A stretch of DNA of 64,000 nt from UBA4732 sp963823075 (lineage in GTDB: Bacteria; Planctomycetota; Planctomycetia; Gemmatales; Gemmataceae): contig CAWGKE010000001.1 in assembly GCA_963823075.1 (NCBI GenBank), forward strand, positions 1,550,001-1,614,000, given 5' to 3'. The position numbers were made by a program, and so were the translations under genes. Each line of letters begins with the position of its first letter. Within the stretch, counting starts at the first letter, position 1. The notes below the pieces were generated by a model, which was not told where the DNA came from, ran no database searches, and was given only the letters and a program-made list of their open reading frames with translations. Positions 43,263 to 52,800 of this stretch are shown one piece after another.

Positions 43263-43724
43263 ATGCGCATCGCGGCTTTCCTGGCCGAGGAGCGGGTGTC
43301 CTGCGAGTTTTTGCTGCACCCGCCGGCGTTCACGGCTCAGAAGCGGGCCAAGTATCTGCACGTCGCCGGCGGCCAAGTCGGCAAGTGCGTCTTGCTGGGC
43401 GGCCCGTCGGGCTGGCTGCTGGCGGTGCTGCCGGCGACGCGGCACGTGGACCTCAAGGCCCTGGCCGAGGCGCTGGGCGGTCCGGTGCGGCTGGCGACCG
43501 GCCGCGAGTTGGCGGAGGTGTTCGGCGACTGCGAATGGGGCGCGGCGCCGCCGTTCGGCCGGCTGTACGGCCTGGCGACGCTGCTGGAAGACGGCATTTC
43601 GCCGGACGCCGTCCTGGTGTTCGAGACGCACACGCACATGGAGGCGGTGCGCATCCGCTGCGACGACTTCGAGCGCCTGGAGCGGCCGCGGCGGCTGCGG
43701 TTCGCGCGGGCGGATGGTGGATGA
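43263..43724 (+). CDS. YbaK/EbsC-type aminoacyl-tRNA deacylase domain protein
   Basis: 153 residues from ATG 43263: MRIAAFLAEERVSCEFLLHPPAFTAQKRAKYLHVAGGQVGKCVLLGG, WLLAVLPATRHVDLKALAEALG, LATGRELAEVFGDCEWGAAPPFGRLYGL, VFETHTHMEAVRIRCDDFERL. The conserved Lys (GKCVLL) and GxxPPFG loop are those of the YbaK/ProX editing domain, which hydrolyses mischarged tRNA in trans. The specificity (Cys, Ala or other) cannot be read here. Confidence 0.87.
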   Translation: MRIAAFLAEERVSCEFLLHPPAFTAQKRAKYLHVAGGQVGKCVLLGGPSGWLLAVLPATRHVDLKALAEALGGPVRLATGRELAEVFGDCEWGAAPPFGRLYGLATLLEDGISPDAVLVFETHTHMEAVRIRCDDFERLERPRRLRFARADGG

Positions 43725-43812
43725 GGATGCGTCCTGTTTGAGCGCCTCGACGGTGGTCCGCATCCTGGCGGATTTGTTCCAAATTGTTCCAGACAACCAC
43801 CGAAAAGAGCAA

Positions 43813-43839
43813 AGCGGGCGGGTTGTTCACCCGTCCGCT
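43813..43839 (+). terminator. Hairpin after ybaK-like gene
   Basis: AGCGGGCGGGT / ACCCGTCCGCT, an 11-bp stem with one mismatch and a 5-nt loop, 88 nt after the stop. There is no U-run. Confidence 0.5.
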
Positions 43840-43907
43840 CTGCCTCTTCGTTCCACAGGACTGTTCCAGGTTTTTCTTGCTCTAAGTCCTTATCTCACTT
43901 TGACTTC

Positions 43908-43960
43908 CGACTACCCCCCCAGGGGACTCGAATCCCTGTCTTAGCCGTGAGGGAGATAGG
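43908..43960 (-). other. tRNA 3'-end-like remnant, candidate attachment site
   Basis: Read on the minus strand, ACAGGGATTCGAGTCCCCTG is a good T-arm (GGGATTCGAGTCCC) followed by a G-rich acceptor-like strand. No matching 5' acceptor, D-arm or anticodon arm could be folded upstream, so it is not a complete tRNA. It lies 100 bp from an integrase gene, the usual place for an att site formed from a tRNA 3' end. Confidence 0.4.
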
Positions 43961-44061
43961 ATAGTGCCTCAAACCCTTGAAATACAAGGGGTTAGACGTG
44001 TAAAATGTACCGATGACCAGACCGAATTTACACGTTTCTTTACACGTCAGAGGCCCCAACC

Positions 44062-45402
44062 GTGCCCCGCAAGTATGAAATGTCTTGGGACAAGCACCAG
44101 TCCCGCTGGACCAAGATGTACAAGGGCGTCAGGCACGTCGTCTCCTGCTACTCTCTTGGGGCACCGCCGACCAAGGAAGGGTCGGCGGAGAGGGCAAACG
44201 AGTGGTGGCGTGCCAAGAAGGCCGAACTGGACGGCTATTCGGCCCGCCCCGCCCCCGGCTCGCCGCAGGCTGTCCAGGCGCTCCTCGAAGCCTGGGCAGG
44301 CCAGTCCCTCACGTCAGAGGCGGAGGCCGCCGCCGCCCTTCTCGACTTCGAGGAACACTTCACAGAAAATTCCATGCCCAGGGAAGTGCAGGAGGCCCTC
44401 CTTGGCTCGGAGAGGGTGGCGCAGCTTGAAGTCGGCGTTGATGCCCTGCGCAACGCGCCGGAAGCACCGCCTGAGAAGACCATCGGCAGGCTGGTGAACA
44501 CCTGGGTCGAAACCGAGGCGCAGCGTGTGCGGGCTGGCAAGCTGGGCCTCGCCAGGGCGAACATGAACCGGGTGTGCCTTCACCACTTCCGAAACTGGCT
44601 TGGGGCGAACTCTCCCGTCGAGGCCGTCACTGAGGGGAAGTGGCTGGAATGGTACACGTTCCTCTCCGGCCAGATCAGCAAGGGCGTCTGGGACGTGAGC
44701 CACGTTGACCGCATCTTTGCCGTCGCCCGCCGCTTTGTGCGGTTCCTGTGGGATATGCGGCTGGTGGAGTTGCCACGCAACCTCGACAGCAAGAGGCTGG
44801 CGTTCACCGTGTCGCCCAAGGAAATCGAGGTCTTCTCGACCGAAGAACTCAAAGCCCTCTGGGCGGTCGTCTCCGGCCAGACGAAGCTCCACGTCCTGCT
44901 CATGCTCAACTGCGGCTTCATCGGTAAGGACATCAGCGACTTGCGGCAAGACGACGTTGACTGGACGCAGGGTGTCATCAGCAGGAAGAGGAGCAAGACG
45001 GCGAGGCATGAGGACGTGCCGGTGGTCAGGTACAACCTCTGGCCGCAGACGTTCGAGTTGCTGAAGAAGCACCGCAGCAAGGACGCCGAGGTAGTGCTGC
45101 TGACGACTGGCGGGAAGCGCTGGATCGAGACGAAGCAGACGGACACATTCCACCACTCGGACAAGGTGGCCAGCGCCATGAAATACTGGCTCAAGCGGGC
45201 CGGAGTGAAGCGGGCACCGAAGGCTCTCCGGGCCACGGCGGCGAGCAAGTTGGGTGAACACTCGCAGTACAAGTTCTACGCCCAATACTTCCTCGGCCAG
45301 TCGCCCCGGACGGTGGCCGACAAGCACTACGTCAAGCCGGCCGATAAGGAGTTCTTCGAGGCCCTGGCTTGGCTGGAGGGGGCGCTGGCCCTCAAGTGGT
45401 GA
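44062..45402 (+). CDS. Tyrosine recombinase (phage-type integrase)
   Basis: 446 residues. An N-terminal SAM-like core-binding domain (RLVNTWVETEAQRVRAGKLG...HHFRNWLG) and a catalytic domain with LHVLLMLNCGFIGKDISDLRQDDVDW, ISRKRSKTARHEDVPVV (Lys), PKALRATAASKLGEH (second Arg) and ADKHYVKP (nucleophile Tyr near the end). The usual first Arg is replaced in NCGFIGKDIS, as in several planctomycete integrases. It probably integrated the neighbouring MT-A70 fragment. 12-bp inverted CTGGAACAGTCC copies lie at 43858-43869 and 45440-45451. Confidence 0.9.
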   Translation: MPRKYEMSWDKHQSRWTKMYKGVRHVVSCYSLGAPPTKEGSAERANEWWRAKKAELDGYSARPAPGSPQAVQALLEAWAGQSLTSEAEAAAALLDFEEHFTENSMPREVQEALLGSERVAQLEVGVDALRNAPEAPPEKTIGRLVNTWVETEAQRVRAGKLGLARANMNRVCLHHFRNWLGANSPVEAVTEGKWLEWYTFLSGQISKGVWDVSHVDRIFAVARRFVRFLWDMRLVELPRNLDSKRLAFTVSPKEIEVFSTEELKALWAVVSGQTKLHVLLMLNCGFIGKDISDLRQDDVDWTQGVISRKRSKTARHEDVPVVRYNLWPQTFELLKKHRSKDAEVVLLTTGGKRWIETKQTDTFHHSDKVASAMKYWLKRAGVKRAPKALRATAASKLGEHSQYKFYAQYFLGQSPRTVADKHYVKPADKEFFEALAWLEGALALKW

Positions 45403-45454
45403 ACGGGTCGGGTCGCCTGGACACTTCAAGCCGGTCTTGCTGGAACAGTCCCAG

Positions 45455-45942
45455 GTCAGGTTCGTCTTCGGCTGGCAGCCCCAGGCACGGGCGAGTTCGT
45501 GGGCCTCGACCATGAAGGCGTTCGTGGTCCAGAGGTACAGGTGGGCGGCGTCGGCGGCGATGTCCTTGACCGGCAACCGCTTGATCTCCTCCAGCGTCAT
45601 TAGCGAGTAGTGCGCAGCGGCATCGACCTGGAGGATGTCCTTGGCACGCCCGTTCTGGTTCCCCCGACCGGCGTTACCGACGACGGCACGGGGCGAACGG
45701 TAAGGCCAGGCTGGGTCAGCCAGGATCGTCCCAAACTTGGTGAACGCCCCCTTCCGCCCCCACGCACGCCGCAGAAACAGCACCGAGTCGCCCGCCCGAA
45801 GCCGGTACAGGCCATCGACCAGGGAGCCGCCGACGAAAGCCTCGGCATCGCCTGGGATTGAAAAAACGCTCGCCAGCGAGCGCCGGATGGAGGCGACCGA
45901 CTTGGCCACGAGGTTCGGAAAACAAGAATCGTAATCGTTCAA
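45455..45942 (-). pseudogene. MT-A70-family adenine methyltransferase, truncated
   Basis: The frame (from TTG near 45942, at the IS66 edge) contains FGTILADPAWPYRSPRAV, the DPPW-type catalytic motif as DPAW, and HYSLMTLEEIKRLPVKDIAADAAHLYLWTTNAFMVEAHELARAWG...TNLTW. Family members then continue with a V-W/K block and a further ~80 residues; here the match ends at the CTGGAACAGTCC sequence next to the integrase stop. It is a phage-type N6-adenine methyltransferase cut by both an integration boundary and possibly IS66. Confidence 0.75.
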
Positions 45943-45944
45943 CG

Positions 45945-47330
45945 CTACGAGAGCAGTGAGGGGCAGGGTTGGCCGGTGCGATGGGCGAGGACAGCCTCAT
46001 GCAGGTAATCCAGGACATTCTTCGCCTGCAACCGCCGGGTTTGCACCACGGTCAGAATCCGCTCGACGAAGCGACAGCCGTTCCCACTCCAGCAGCCGAA
46101 ACTCCGCCTGCGCCACAGCACCGCCCGACGCAGCAGTCGTTCCACGTGGTTGTTCGTCGGCTCCACTCCCTCCGTCGTCACGAACGTCCACAGCGCAGGC
46201 TCCAACGCCAGCACGTTCTCGCAGAACCGCACCACCGTTGGGTCGGCGCCGAGGATCGCGCCTTCCAGCAGCACCCGGTTCATCCGTCGCATCACCGGGG
46301 CCAGCCGCGCTTCCAGTTGTGCCCGCGTGACCTGTCCGTCCCGGAACCCGTGCCACGCGGCGAAGACCTTCCTGACCAGTCGCCGCCCCTCCCGTCCGAC
46401 CCACTCTTCGGGGCCGCCCCGGTCGATGATCTTCTGGAAATCCCGTTTCAGGTGCGCCCAGCAGATCTGCCGCCGCTGGGGCGGCACCCGGTTGTACGGG
46501 CCCCAGCGGTCGCTGCACAGGATCCCCAGGATCTCCAGGCCCAGGATCGCCGTCAGGCCCGCCGCGCTTCGGCGGGCGTGGATCACGAAGGCCACCACCT
46601 GGGTGGTGGCCGCCGCCCACAGCCAGCACAACGCCCCCGCGAGTTTCCAACTGGTCTCGTCGGCGTTCTTGACCGCCGCCTGGCGCACCGCCGCCACCGC
46701 CTCCTGGTGGGCCGTCTCCAGGGCGGCGCCGACTTCTTGCTCGAGGTTGCAGACCGTGCCCAAGGCGATCGGGGCGTCGAAGACCGCGTCGGCGATCTCC
46801 TCGACGCCGCGCTTGCTCAGGCCGTGACAGCCGGAGAAGTAGGACAGCGTGCCGGTCAGCCGCGGCCCGACACTGTGGGCGCGAACCGCCGCCGGGATGA
46901 CCGCATGCGTCCGGTGGCCGCAGCAGGGGCAGGTGCGGGCGTGGCCCTGGTACTCGGTGACCTCGGCTATGACCGGGGGCAGTTCGATGGTTTGGAAGCG
47001 GGTGGGCTCGGGATCGCCCGGCGAGGGCTGGGCGGGCAGGGCCGCGGCACAGCGCTCACACCGCTTGGGGACCAAGTGCTTGAAATGGTTGACCCGCTCG
47101 GCGGGAAGCAACCGCCGCAGCTGCGGGGGATGGCCCAGTTGTCCGCCGGCTGGACGTTTGGACTTCTTTTTCTGGACCGGCTTGGGTGCGCCGGGGGGAT
47201 TGGCGGACGGCGGCAGCGAGGAGTTGGAACTGTTGGTGCCGAGTCGGGCTTCCAACTCGGCGACGCGGCGTTCCAACTCGGCGATGCGCCTATCGCGTTC
47301 GCAGCATCCCGGGCACACGGAAGCGTCCAT
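45945..47330 (-). CDS. IS66-family transposase (TnpC)
   Basis: 461 residues: a leucine-zipper start RDRRIAELERRVAELEARLG, the NSSNSSLPPSANPPGAPKP linker, a zinc-binding pair (CERCAAALPA ... CPCCGHRTHAV) and the DDE core ADETSWKLAGALCWLWAA, LCSDRWGPYNRV, CWAHLKRDFQKI, then VEPTNNHVERLLRRAV. It appears intact. The TnpA and TnpB partners of classical IS66 elements were not found, and clear terminal repeats were not seen, so the element borders are undefined. Confidence 0.93.
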   Translation of the reverse strand: MDASVCPGCCERDRRIAELERRVAELEARLGTNSSNSSLPPSANPPGAPKPVQKKKSKRPAGGQLGHPPQLRRLLPAERVNHFKHLVPKRCERCAAALPAQPSPGDPEPTRFQTIELPPVIAEVTEYQGHARTCPCCGHRTHAVIPAAVRAHSVGPRLTGTLSYFSGCHGLSKRGVEEIADAVFDAPIALGTVCNLEQEVGAALETAHQEAVAAVRQAAVKNADETSWKLAGALCWLWAAATTQVVAFVIHARRSAAGLTAILGLEILGILCSDRWGPYNRVPPQRRQICWAHLKRDFQKIIDRGGPEEWVGREGRRLVRKVFAAWHGFRDGQVTRAQLEARLAPVMRRMNRVLLEGAILGADPTVVRFCENVLALEPALWTFVTTEGVEPTNNHVERLLRRAVLWRRRSFGCWSGNGCRFVERILTVVQTRRLQAKNVLDYLHEAVLAHRTGQPCPSLLS

Positions 47331-47717
47331 GCCACGATTTTAGCAGTCGGCTCTCGGCGCAGCTGCGCTGCTTTGCGAATTCCGCTGGACGGTTACGGGA
47401 GGACAACGGGCTTCCCGCCGAGCGGCACGGCAAGAACGGATACTTCCTTCTTCACCATTGGTTCTCCTGTTGACCGAGCCGGTGCAATGAAGCGGCAAGC
47501 ACCGGCAGAAACACGAATCACACCCCGATCTGGCGACGAGCCATGCCGACTCCGAGGGACCGGCACGAATCTCGGTCATGTTCGTCCGCTCGGTCTTCTT
47601 GCTCATGGCTATCTCCTGATAGGTTCGAGGTTCCTTCACTACATGAGGATACTGCCGGGTCGAGGCGGATGTAAAGTAAAGGCACCAAGTTCTTTCTTCT
47701 GAATTGGCAAGGAGTTA
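47331..47717. other. Gene-free junction between IS66 and IS5 copy 2
   Basis: No gene of family size. Short minus-strand frames starting MSKKTERTNMTEIRAG (47604) and MVKKEVSVLAVPLGGKPVVL (about 47460) look like small leader or remnant peptides. It probably includes the IS66 right end. It shows no VapC 5' half, although the VapC 3' half lies on the other side of the IS5. Confidence 0.45.
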
Positions 47718-48628
47718 GAGTCTGTTCCATAAGGGGGTGTCGGCCATAGAATAGGGTATGGAACACAAACCCTATCCGAGCGACCTCACGGACGACCAAT
47801 GGGCGACTCTCCAGCCGCTGATCCCGCCCGCCCGGCCCGGAGGACGACCCCGTAAAACCGACATGCGTGCGGTGGTCAACGCCTTGTTCTACGTCACCCG
47901 CCAGGGTTGCACGTGGCGGGCGCTGCCCCACGACTTCCCGCCCTGGAAGACCGTCTACAACTACTTCCAGGGATTCCAGGGGAACGGCGCCTGGCAGCGT
48001 CTCGTCGATGCGCTCCGGGAACGCGTGCGTGGCAAGGCCGGCCGGCAGCCGACGCCCAGCGCCGCGGCCATCGACAGCCAGTCGGTCAAGACGGCCGAGG
48101 GCGGACGGGAGATTGGCAACGACGGCGGCAAGAAGGTCCATGGTCGCAAACGGCATATCCTCGTTGACACGCTGGGTTTGCTGATCGCCGTTGGGGTGAC
48201 GGCCGCCAACGTGGACGACGGCCGCGCCGCCCAGGACGTTTTCGCCCAGGCGCGGGGCCGGGACTTCCCCCGCTTGGAAGTCGTATTCGCGGACAACAAG
48301 TATCACAACTATGCCCTGTATGACTGGCTGCGTCTTCACCGCCGGCCCTATCGGCTGGAAGTGGTCAGCCGGCCGCAGGGCGAGCGGAAGTTCAAGCCCT
48401 TGAAGATCCGCTGGGTGGTGGAACGGACCTTCGCCTGGCTGGGGCGTTACCGGCGGCTGAGCAAGGACTACGAGCATCTGCCGGAGTCGAGTGAAGCCAT
48501 GGTGCAACTCGGCGCCATCCATCACATGCTCCGGCGACTCAAACCGAAACGGAAGGCATGGAGCCAGCGTTTCCGGTTCAAAGGCCATCGGCCCAAATCG
48601 GCCGCGTAGGGCCTTATGGAACAGACTT
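47718..48628 (+). mobile_element. IS5-family insertion sequence, copy 2 (911 bp)
   Basis: Same length and ends as copy 1 (GAGTCTGTTCC ... GGAACAGACTT), in the opposite orientation. The flanks are TTA (47715-47717) and TGA (48629-48631), so no target duplication is preserved. The two sides also come from different genes, which points to rearrangement after insertion. Confidence 0.92.
47758..48609 (+). CDS. IS5-family transposase
   Basis: 283 residues, identical in protein to the transposase at 775-1626, with the same SQSVKTAEGG, VVFADNKYHN and VVERTFAWLGRYRRL motifs. Near-identity of the two copies means recent transposition or gene conversion. The ATG is 40 bp from the left IS end. Confidence 0.95.
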   Translation: MEHKPYPSDLTDDQWATLQPLIPPARPGGRPRKTDMRAVVNALFYVTRQGCTWRALPHDFPPWKTVYNYFQGFQGNGAWQRLVDALRERVRGKAGRQPTPSAAAIDSQSVKTAEGGREIGNDGGKKVHGRKRHILVDTLGLLIAVGVTAANVDDGRAAQDVFAQARGRDFPRLEVVFADNKYHNYALYDWLRLHRRPYRLEVVSRPQGERKFKPLKIRWVVERTFAWLGRYRRLSKDYEHLPESSEAMVQLGAIHHMLRRLKPKRKAWSQRFRFKGHRPKSAA

Positions 48629-48911
48629 TGAGTTGATTTATGGGATTCTGCGCAGCGCCAAACCGGCAGCCAATCGCGCCAAGATGGACGCCTTTATCAA
48701 GCCACTCGACAGCCTGCCGTTCAACGATACCGCCGCCGAAGTGCATGCACGCATCCGCGTCCATCTGGAATCCCTCGGCACACCCATCGGCCCCTACGAC
48801 CTTCAGATCGCCTCCATCGCCCTGGTTCATCAGCTGACCGTGGTGACGCACAACGTCGCCGAGTTCGGCCGCGTTCCGGGGCTGACCGTCGAGGACTGGG
48901 AAGTCCCCTGA
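48629..48911 (+). pseudogene. vapC: VapC-type PIN-domain toxin, 5' end lost at IS5
   Basis: The frame coming out of the IS reads ELIYGILRSAKPAANRAKMDAFIKPLDSLPFNDTAAEVHARIR, then GTPIGPYDLQIASIALVHQLTVVTHNVAEFGRVPGL, the C-terminal PIN core with the acidic residues of GPYDLQIA and the THNxxEFxR signature. The first ~40 residues, including the first catalytic Asp, are missing, and the DNA left of the IS does not encode them. No VapB antitoxin gene is present. It is non-functional as it stands. Confidence 0.88.
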
Positions 48912-48924
48912 CGGCGCCCGTATC

Positions 48925-49491
48925 TCAGATCGGCGCCGCCGTCGTGTCGCGCGGCGACAGACCCAGCGCGATCATCGACGTGCCGCTGAACACCATGCGG
49001 ATGCCAATGAACAGGCCGATCACCCAGGCCGCCGACCCCGGCCAGCCCGTCAGGATCAGCACGCCGAGCAGCAGTTCCAGCACGCCGCTCACCAGAAGCA
49101 ACACCCAGGCCGCGGTCTACCGCAACATGAAACCCAGGACGAACCGCAGCACGCCGCCGATCACCAGGAAGATGCCGATCAGCAGCGTAAGGCCGATCGC
49201 GCCGCCGACGGGATCCACCAGCAGCACGGCGCCGACCACGATGCTGAGCAGGCCTTCCACCAGATACAGCAGGAAGCCCCGCCAGCCCCGCATCATGAAT
49301 GCATGAGCGGTGTGCAGGACGCCGCCGACCACCAGCAGGACGCCGAACAGCCAGACGAACGCCAGCGTGCCGATCACCGGCGTGCTGATCAGCAGCAGGC
49401 CGAAAAGGACCCAGACGATCCCCAGAATGACAAACAGCAGGCCGCCCGTGGGCCATGTCCTCATGCGGTCCCCGCCCGAATAGGTGCTCAT
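48925..49491 (-). pseudogene. HdeD-family membrane protein with in-frame TAG
   Basis: The ATG 49491 frame encodes six hydrophobic helices of the HdeD/DUF308 type (GGLLFVILGIVWVLFGLLLI, FVWLFGVLLVVGGVLHTAHA, LVEGLLSIVVGAVLLVDPVG, LIGIFLVIGGVLRFVLGFML). A TAG at codon 125 (49117-49119) interrupts; the same frame then continues AAWVLLLVSGVLELLLGVLI and IRMVFSGTSMIALGLSPRDT to TGA at 48925. The full 188-residue frame is the normal HdeD length, so this is a point nonsense change. HdeD is linked to acid stress in enterobacteria. Confidence 0.85.
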
Positions 49492-49818
49492 GGTGGAACC
49501 TCTCTTCTGGGCGTGAAACGTCGCCGCTGTCGCTGGTTGTGACGCAATTGGCGTGCCGACGCCGGGAACTGTCTCCGGGCGCTCGATGCGACCCGGTTCG
49601 CTTCGTTCATGATTGGACAACCGGCCGCTTGCGACCTACCCTTTTCCAGCACCCCGTCCGGAACCGTGTGAGTGGTCGCGTCCCGACCCGCCTGCGATAC
49701 GCCCGCCGCCTGGGGAGTCGGGGGAAAAAAGGATGAAGGACGAGGGAGAACGGGTGAACAGGACCATGCTTGATTCCTCGTTCCTCCTGCGTCGTTCCTC
49801 CTTTCGGGGGACCGAGTC
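49492..49818. other. Divergent intergenic region with imperfect GGANGAAGGACGA palindrome
   Basis: No gene. From about 49722 to 49810, AAAAAAGGATGAAGGACGAG is loosely inverted as CCTCGTTCCTCCTGCGTCGT, a degenerate member of the periodic palindromes seen elsewhere. The hdeD and kinase promoters must lie here; no clear boxes were seen. Confidence 0.5.
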
Positions 49819-52800
49819 ATGAGTTTTATCCGGGAGCCGGATGCGGAACCGCTCCCAGGCTACCGCCTGATCGAGCCGCTCGGCAGCGGCGGCTTCGGCG
49901 AAGCCTGGAAGTGCGAGGCCCCCGGCGGCCTCTTCAAGGCCATCAAGTTCGTCTTCGGCAACCTCAATTCGCTCGACTGCGACGGCGTGCGGGCCGAGCA
50001 GGAATTGAAGTCCCTCAACCGCGTCAAGGAAGTGCGCCACCCGTTCGTGCTGTCGATGGACCGCATCGAGGTCGTCGGCGGCGAGCTGGTCATCGTCATG
50101 GAGTTGGCGGATCGCAGTTTGCACGACGCCTTCGAGGAATGCCTCTCGGCGGGCCTGGTCGGCGTCCCGCGCGACACGCTGTTGCGCTACGTCCGGGACG
50201 CGGCCGAAGGCCTCGACCACATGAACGAGAAGCACGGCCTCCAGCACCTCGACATCAAGCCGCGCAACCTGTTCCTCGTCAGCGACCGCGTCAAAGTCGG
50301 CGACTTCGGCCTGGTCAAACATCTGGAACGATCCGGCGCCTCCAGCATGATGGGCGGCGTCACGCCGCTGTACAGCGCCCCGGAAACCCTCACCGGCGGC
50401 CTCAGCACCCGCTGCGACCAGTACAGCCTCGCCATCGTCTACCAGGAATTGCTCACCGGGCAGCGGCCGTTCAACGGCAAGAACGCCCGCCAGCTGGCGC
50501 AGCAGCACATCAACGAGGAGCCGGAACTCCGCTCCCTGCCCGAGGCGGAGCGGCCCGTCGTCGGCCGCGCCCTCGCCAAGGACCCGGCCAAGCGCTTTCC
50601 CAACTGCCTCTCCTTCGTCCGCGCCCTCTACACGGCCCGCTCGACCGGCCCGCAGCCATTCGCGCCGAGGCCGGCCCGGACGGCAAGCGGCAGAAGACCA
50701 TGGCCGACACCATGGAAGACGTTCTGCTGGAGCAGATGTTCTTCGATGGCGCCAGCGAGGGGAACGGCGCGGCCGCCCAGCCCGGCTCGCACCCGGAGGT
50801 GGACGTCGCGCGGCCGGACGAGCAATCGCGCCTGGGCATGACCGTCGCGCAGCCGGCCACTGGCGCCTTGCGGCCGACCCTGCTCATCGGCCTGGGCGGC
50901 TTCGGCCGCCGCGCTCTGCTGGAGCTGCGCTGCCGTTTCCTCGATCGCTTCGGGGACCTGGAAAAGACGCCGTTGGTCCGCTTCCTCTACATCGACGTGG
51001 ACGGCGAGGCCGTCAAAGCCGCCACGCACGGTTCGCCGGAAGTGGCCCTCAAGCCGGCGGAGGTCTACCACCTGCCGCTCCAGGCGGTGTCGCACTACCG
51101 CCGCCGTCAGCTGGACTTCCTCGGCGACTGGCTGCCGCGCGAGAAGCTGTACACCATGCCGCGCTCCCTGAAAACGCAGGGATCGCGCGCCCTCGGCCGG
51201 CTGGCCTTCGCGGACAATTACCTCCGCCTCATGGGGCGCCTCCGCCGCGAGGTGCAGCAGGCCACCCACCCGGACGCCCTGTACCAGTCGGTCAACAACA
51301 CCGGCCTGGCCCTGCGCGACAACACGCCGCGCGTCTACGTCCTGGCGGGGGCCGGCGGCGGCCTGAGCGGCTGTCTCACCGACCTGGGCTTCGCCCTGCG
51401 CCGGCTGCTCAAGCAGATGCACCAGCCCGAGGCGCCGGTGACAGCGCTCGTGTTCTGCGGCGCCCCGGACGACCCGGCCACGCCGCCCGCCGAGCAGGCC
51501 AACGTCTACGCCACGCTCACCGAAATGAACCACTTCGCCGACCCCTACGTCCCGTTCGCCGCCCAGTACGGCGTGGACGGCCCGCGCCTGTCCGATGAAG
51601 GTTCCGCGTTCGACAACGTCTACATCCTGCCGCACGCCAACCGCTCGCCGGAAAGCCGCCGCGACGCCCTGGCCCACCTCGGCAGCTACCTCTTCCACGA
51701 GATGACCACGCCGCTCGGCCTCCGGCTCGACGGCCTGCGGCTGAAGCGGGCGGACGGCGACTCCGTGCCATTCCGCAGTTTAGGGACATACGGGATCTGG
51801 TTTCCGCGCGGCTTGCTGCTGCGCCTGGCGGCTCAGCGGGTCTGCCAGCGGCTGCTGGAACAGTGGCAGGCGCCCGTCAAGGAAGACCTGTTGCTGGGGG
51901 AGGAAGGCGCCCTTCTGGAGGGGGTGCAGGCGCGGGTGCTGGCCGACCCGGAGCTGCTGCCGGAGAGCCTGTCGCGGCGAGTCGGCGAGGCGGCCGCCAT
52001 CCCGACCGAGGGCGAGCCGGGTGAGGCGCTGACGCGGCTGCTGGCCAGCATCGAGGAGCAGTCGCGCCAGATGATCGCGCTGGACGACCCGGGGGCGTGG
52101 GCGCATCAGGCCCTGACCCGCGTCCGCGACTTTTTGGGCAGCGGCATCCCCGGGCCGGGGGCCCCGACGGTCCACCAGCGCAAGAGCAAGATGACCAAGG
52201 CCCTGGAGCTGGCCGCCGTGCAGCTGGCCGAGAAGTGGGACGCCCGTTTTACGGAGGCGGCGTACGGCCTGTTGGACCATCCAGGCCGCCGCGTGGCGCT
52301 GGCCGAGGCCGCCCTGACCCGGTTCATCGGCTACTGCAACGATGCGGCCGCCGCCCACGCCGAGCGTTTGCATCAGCAGGCCCCGCGAGGCCGCCAGGCC
52401 GAGCAGCAGCTGCAATCCGCCCTGGACAGCTGCGTCGCCGGCAACGGATTCAGCTGGTTCGGCAACCAGTCGCGGCGGAAGCTGCGCCTGTTCGTGGACC
52501 ACCTCGCCGCCTACGCCCGCCAGTGCATGGCCGACGATCTGGCGGCCGTGGTCGCCCAGTTCTTCGCCGCCCTGTGCGGCCGCCTCAGCGACCGCCTGCG
52601 CGACCTGACCCTGTGCCGGCAGCGCCTGCGCCACATGCAGGACACCCTGACCGCCGTGGAGAACGGCGAGGACGTGAGCGAGGGCGACGCCGAGGAGCTG
52701 CGGCCGCTGCTGGGCGGGGCGCCGACCTCGCAGGACCTCAGCCCGGCGCCGGCCCTGTCCACCGAGGCGTTCTGGGAGGCGGTGCGCGAGTCCGCCACGC

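Noticed and set aside
43908..43990. Complete tRNA gene
   Set aside because: Only a T-arm and acceptor-like 3' strand can be recognised; D-arm, anticodon arm and a pairing 5' acceptor could not be found.
756..48628. 46-kb composite transposon made of the two IS5 copies
   Set aside because: Copy 1 has its own target duplication, and the enclosed DNA is mostly chromosomal (rplC, hopanoid and BMC genes).
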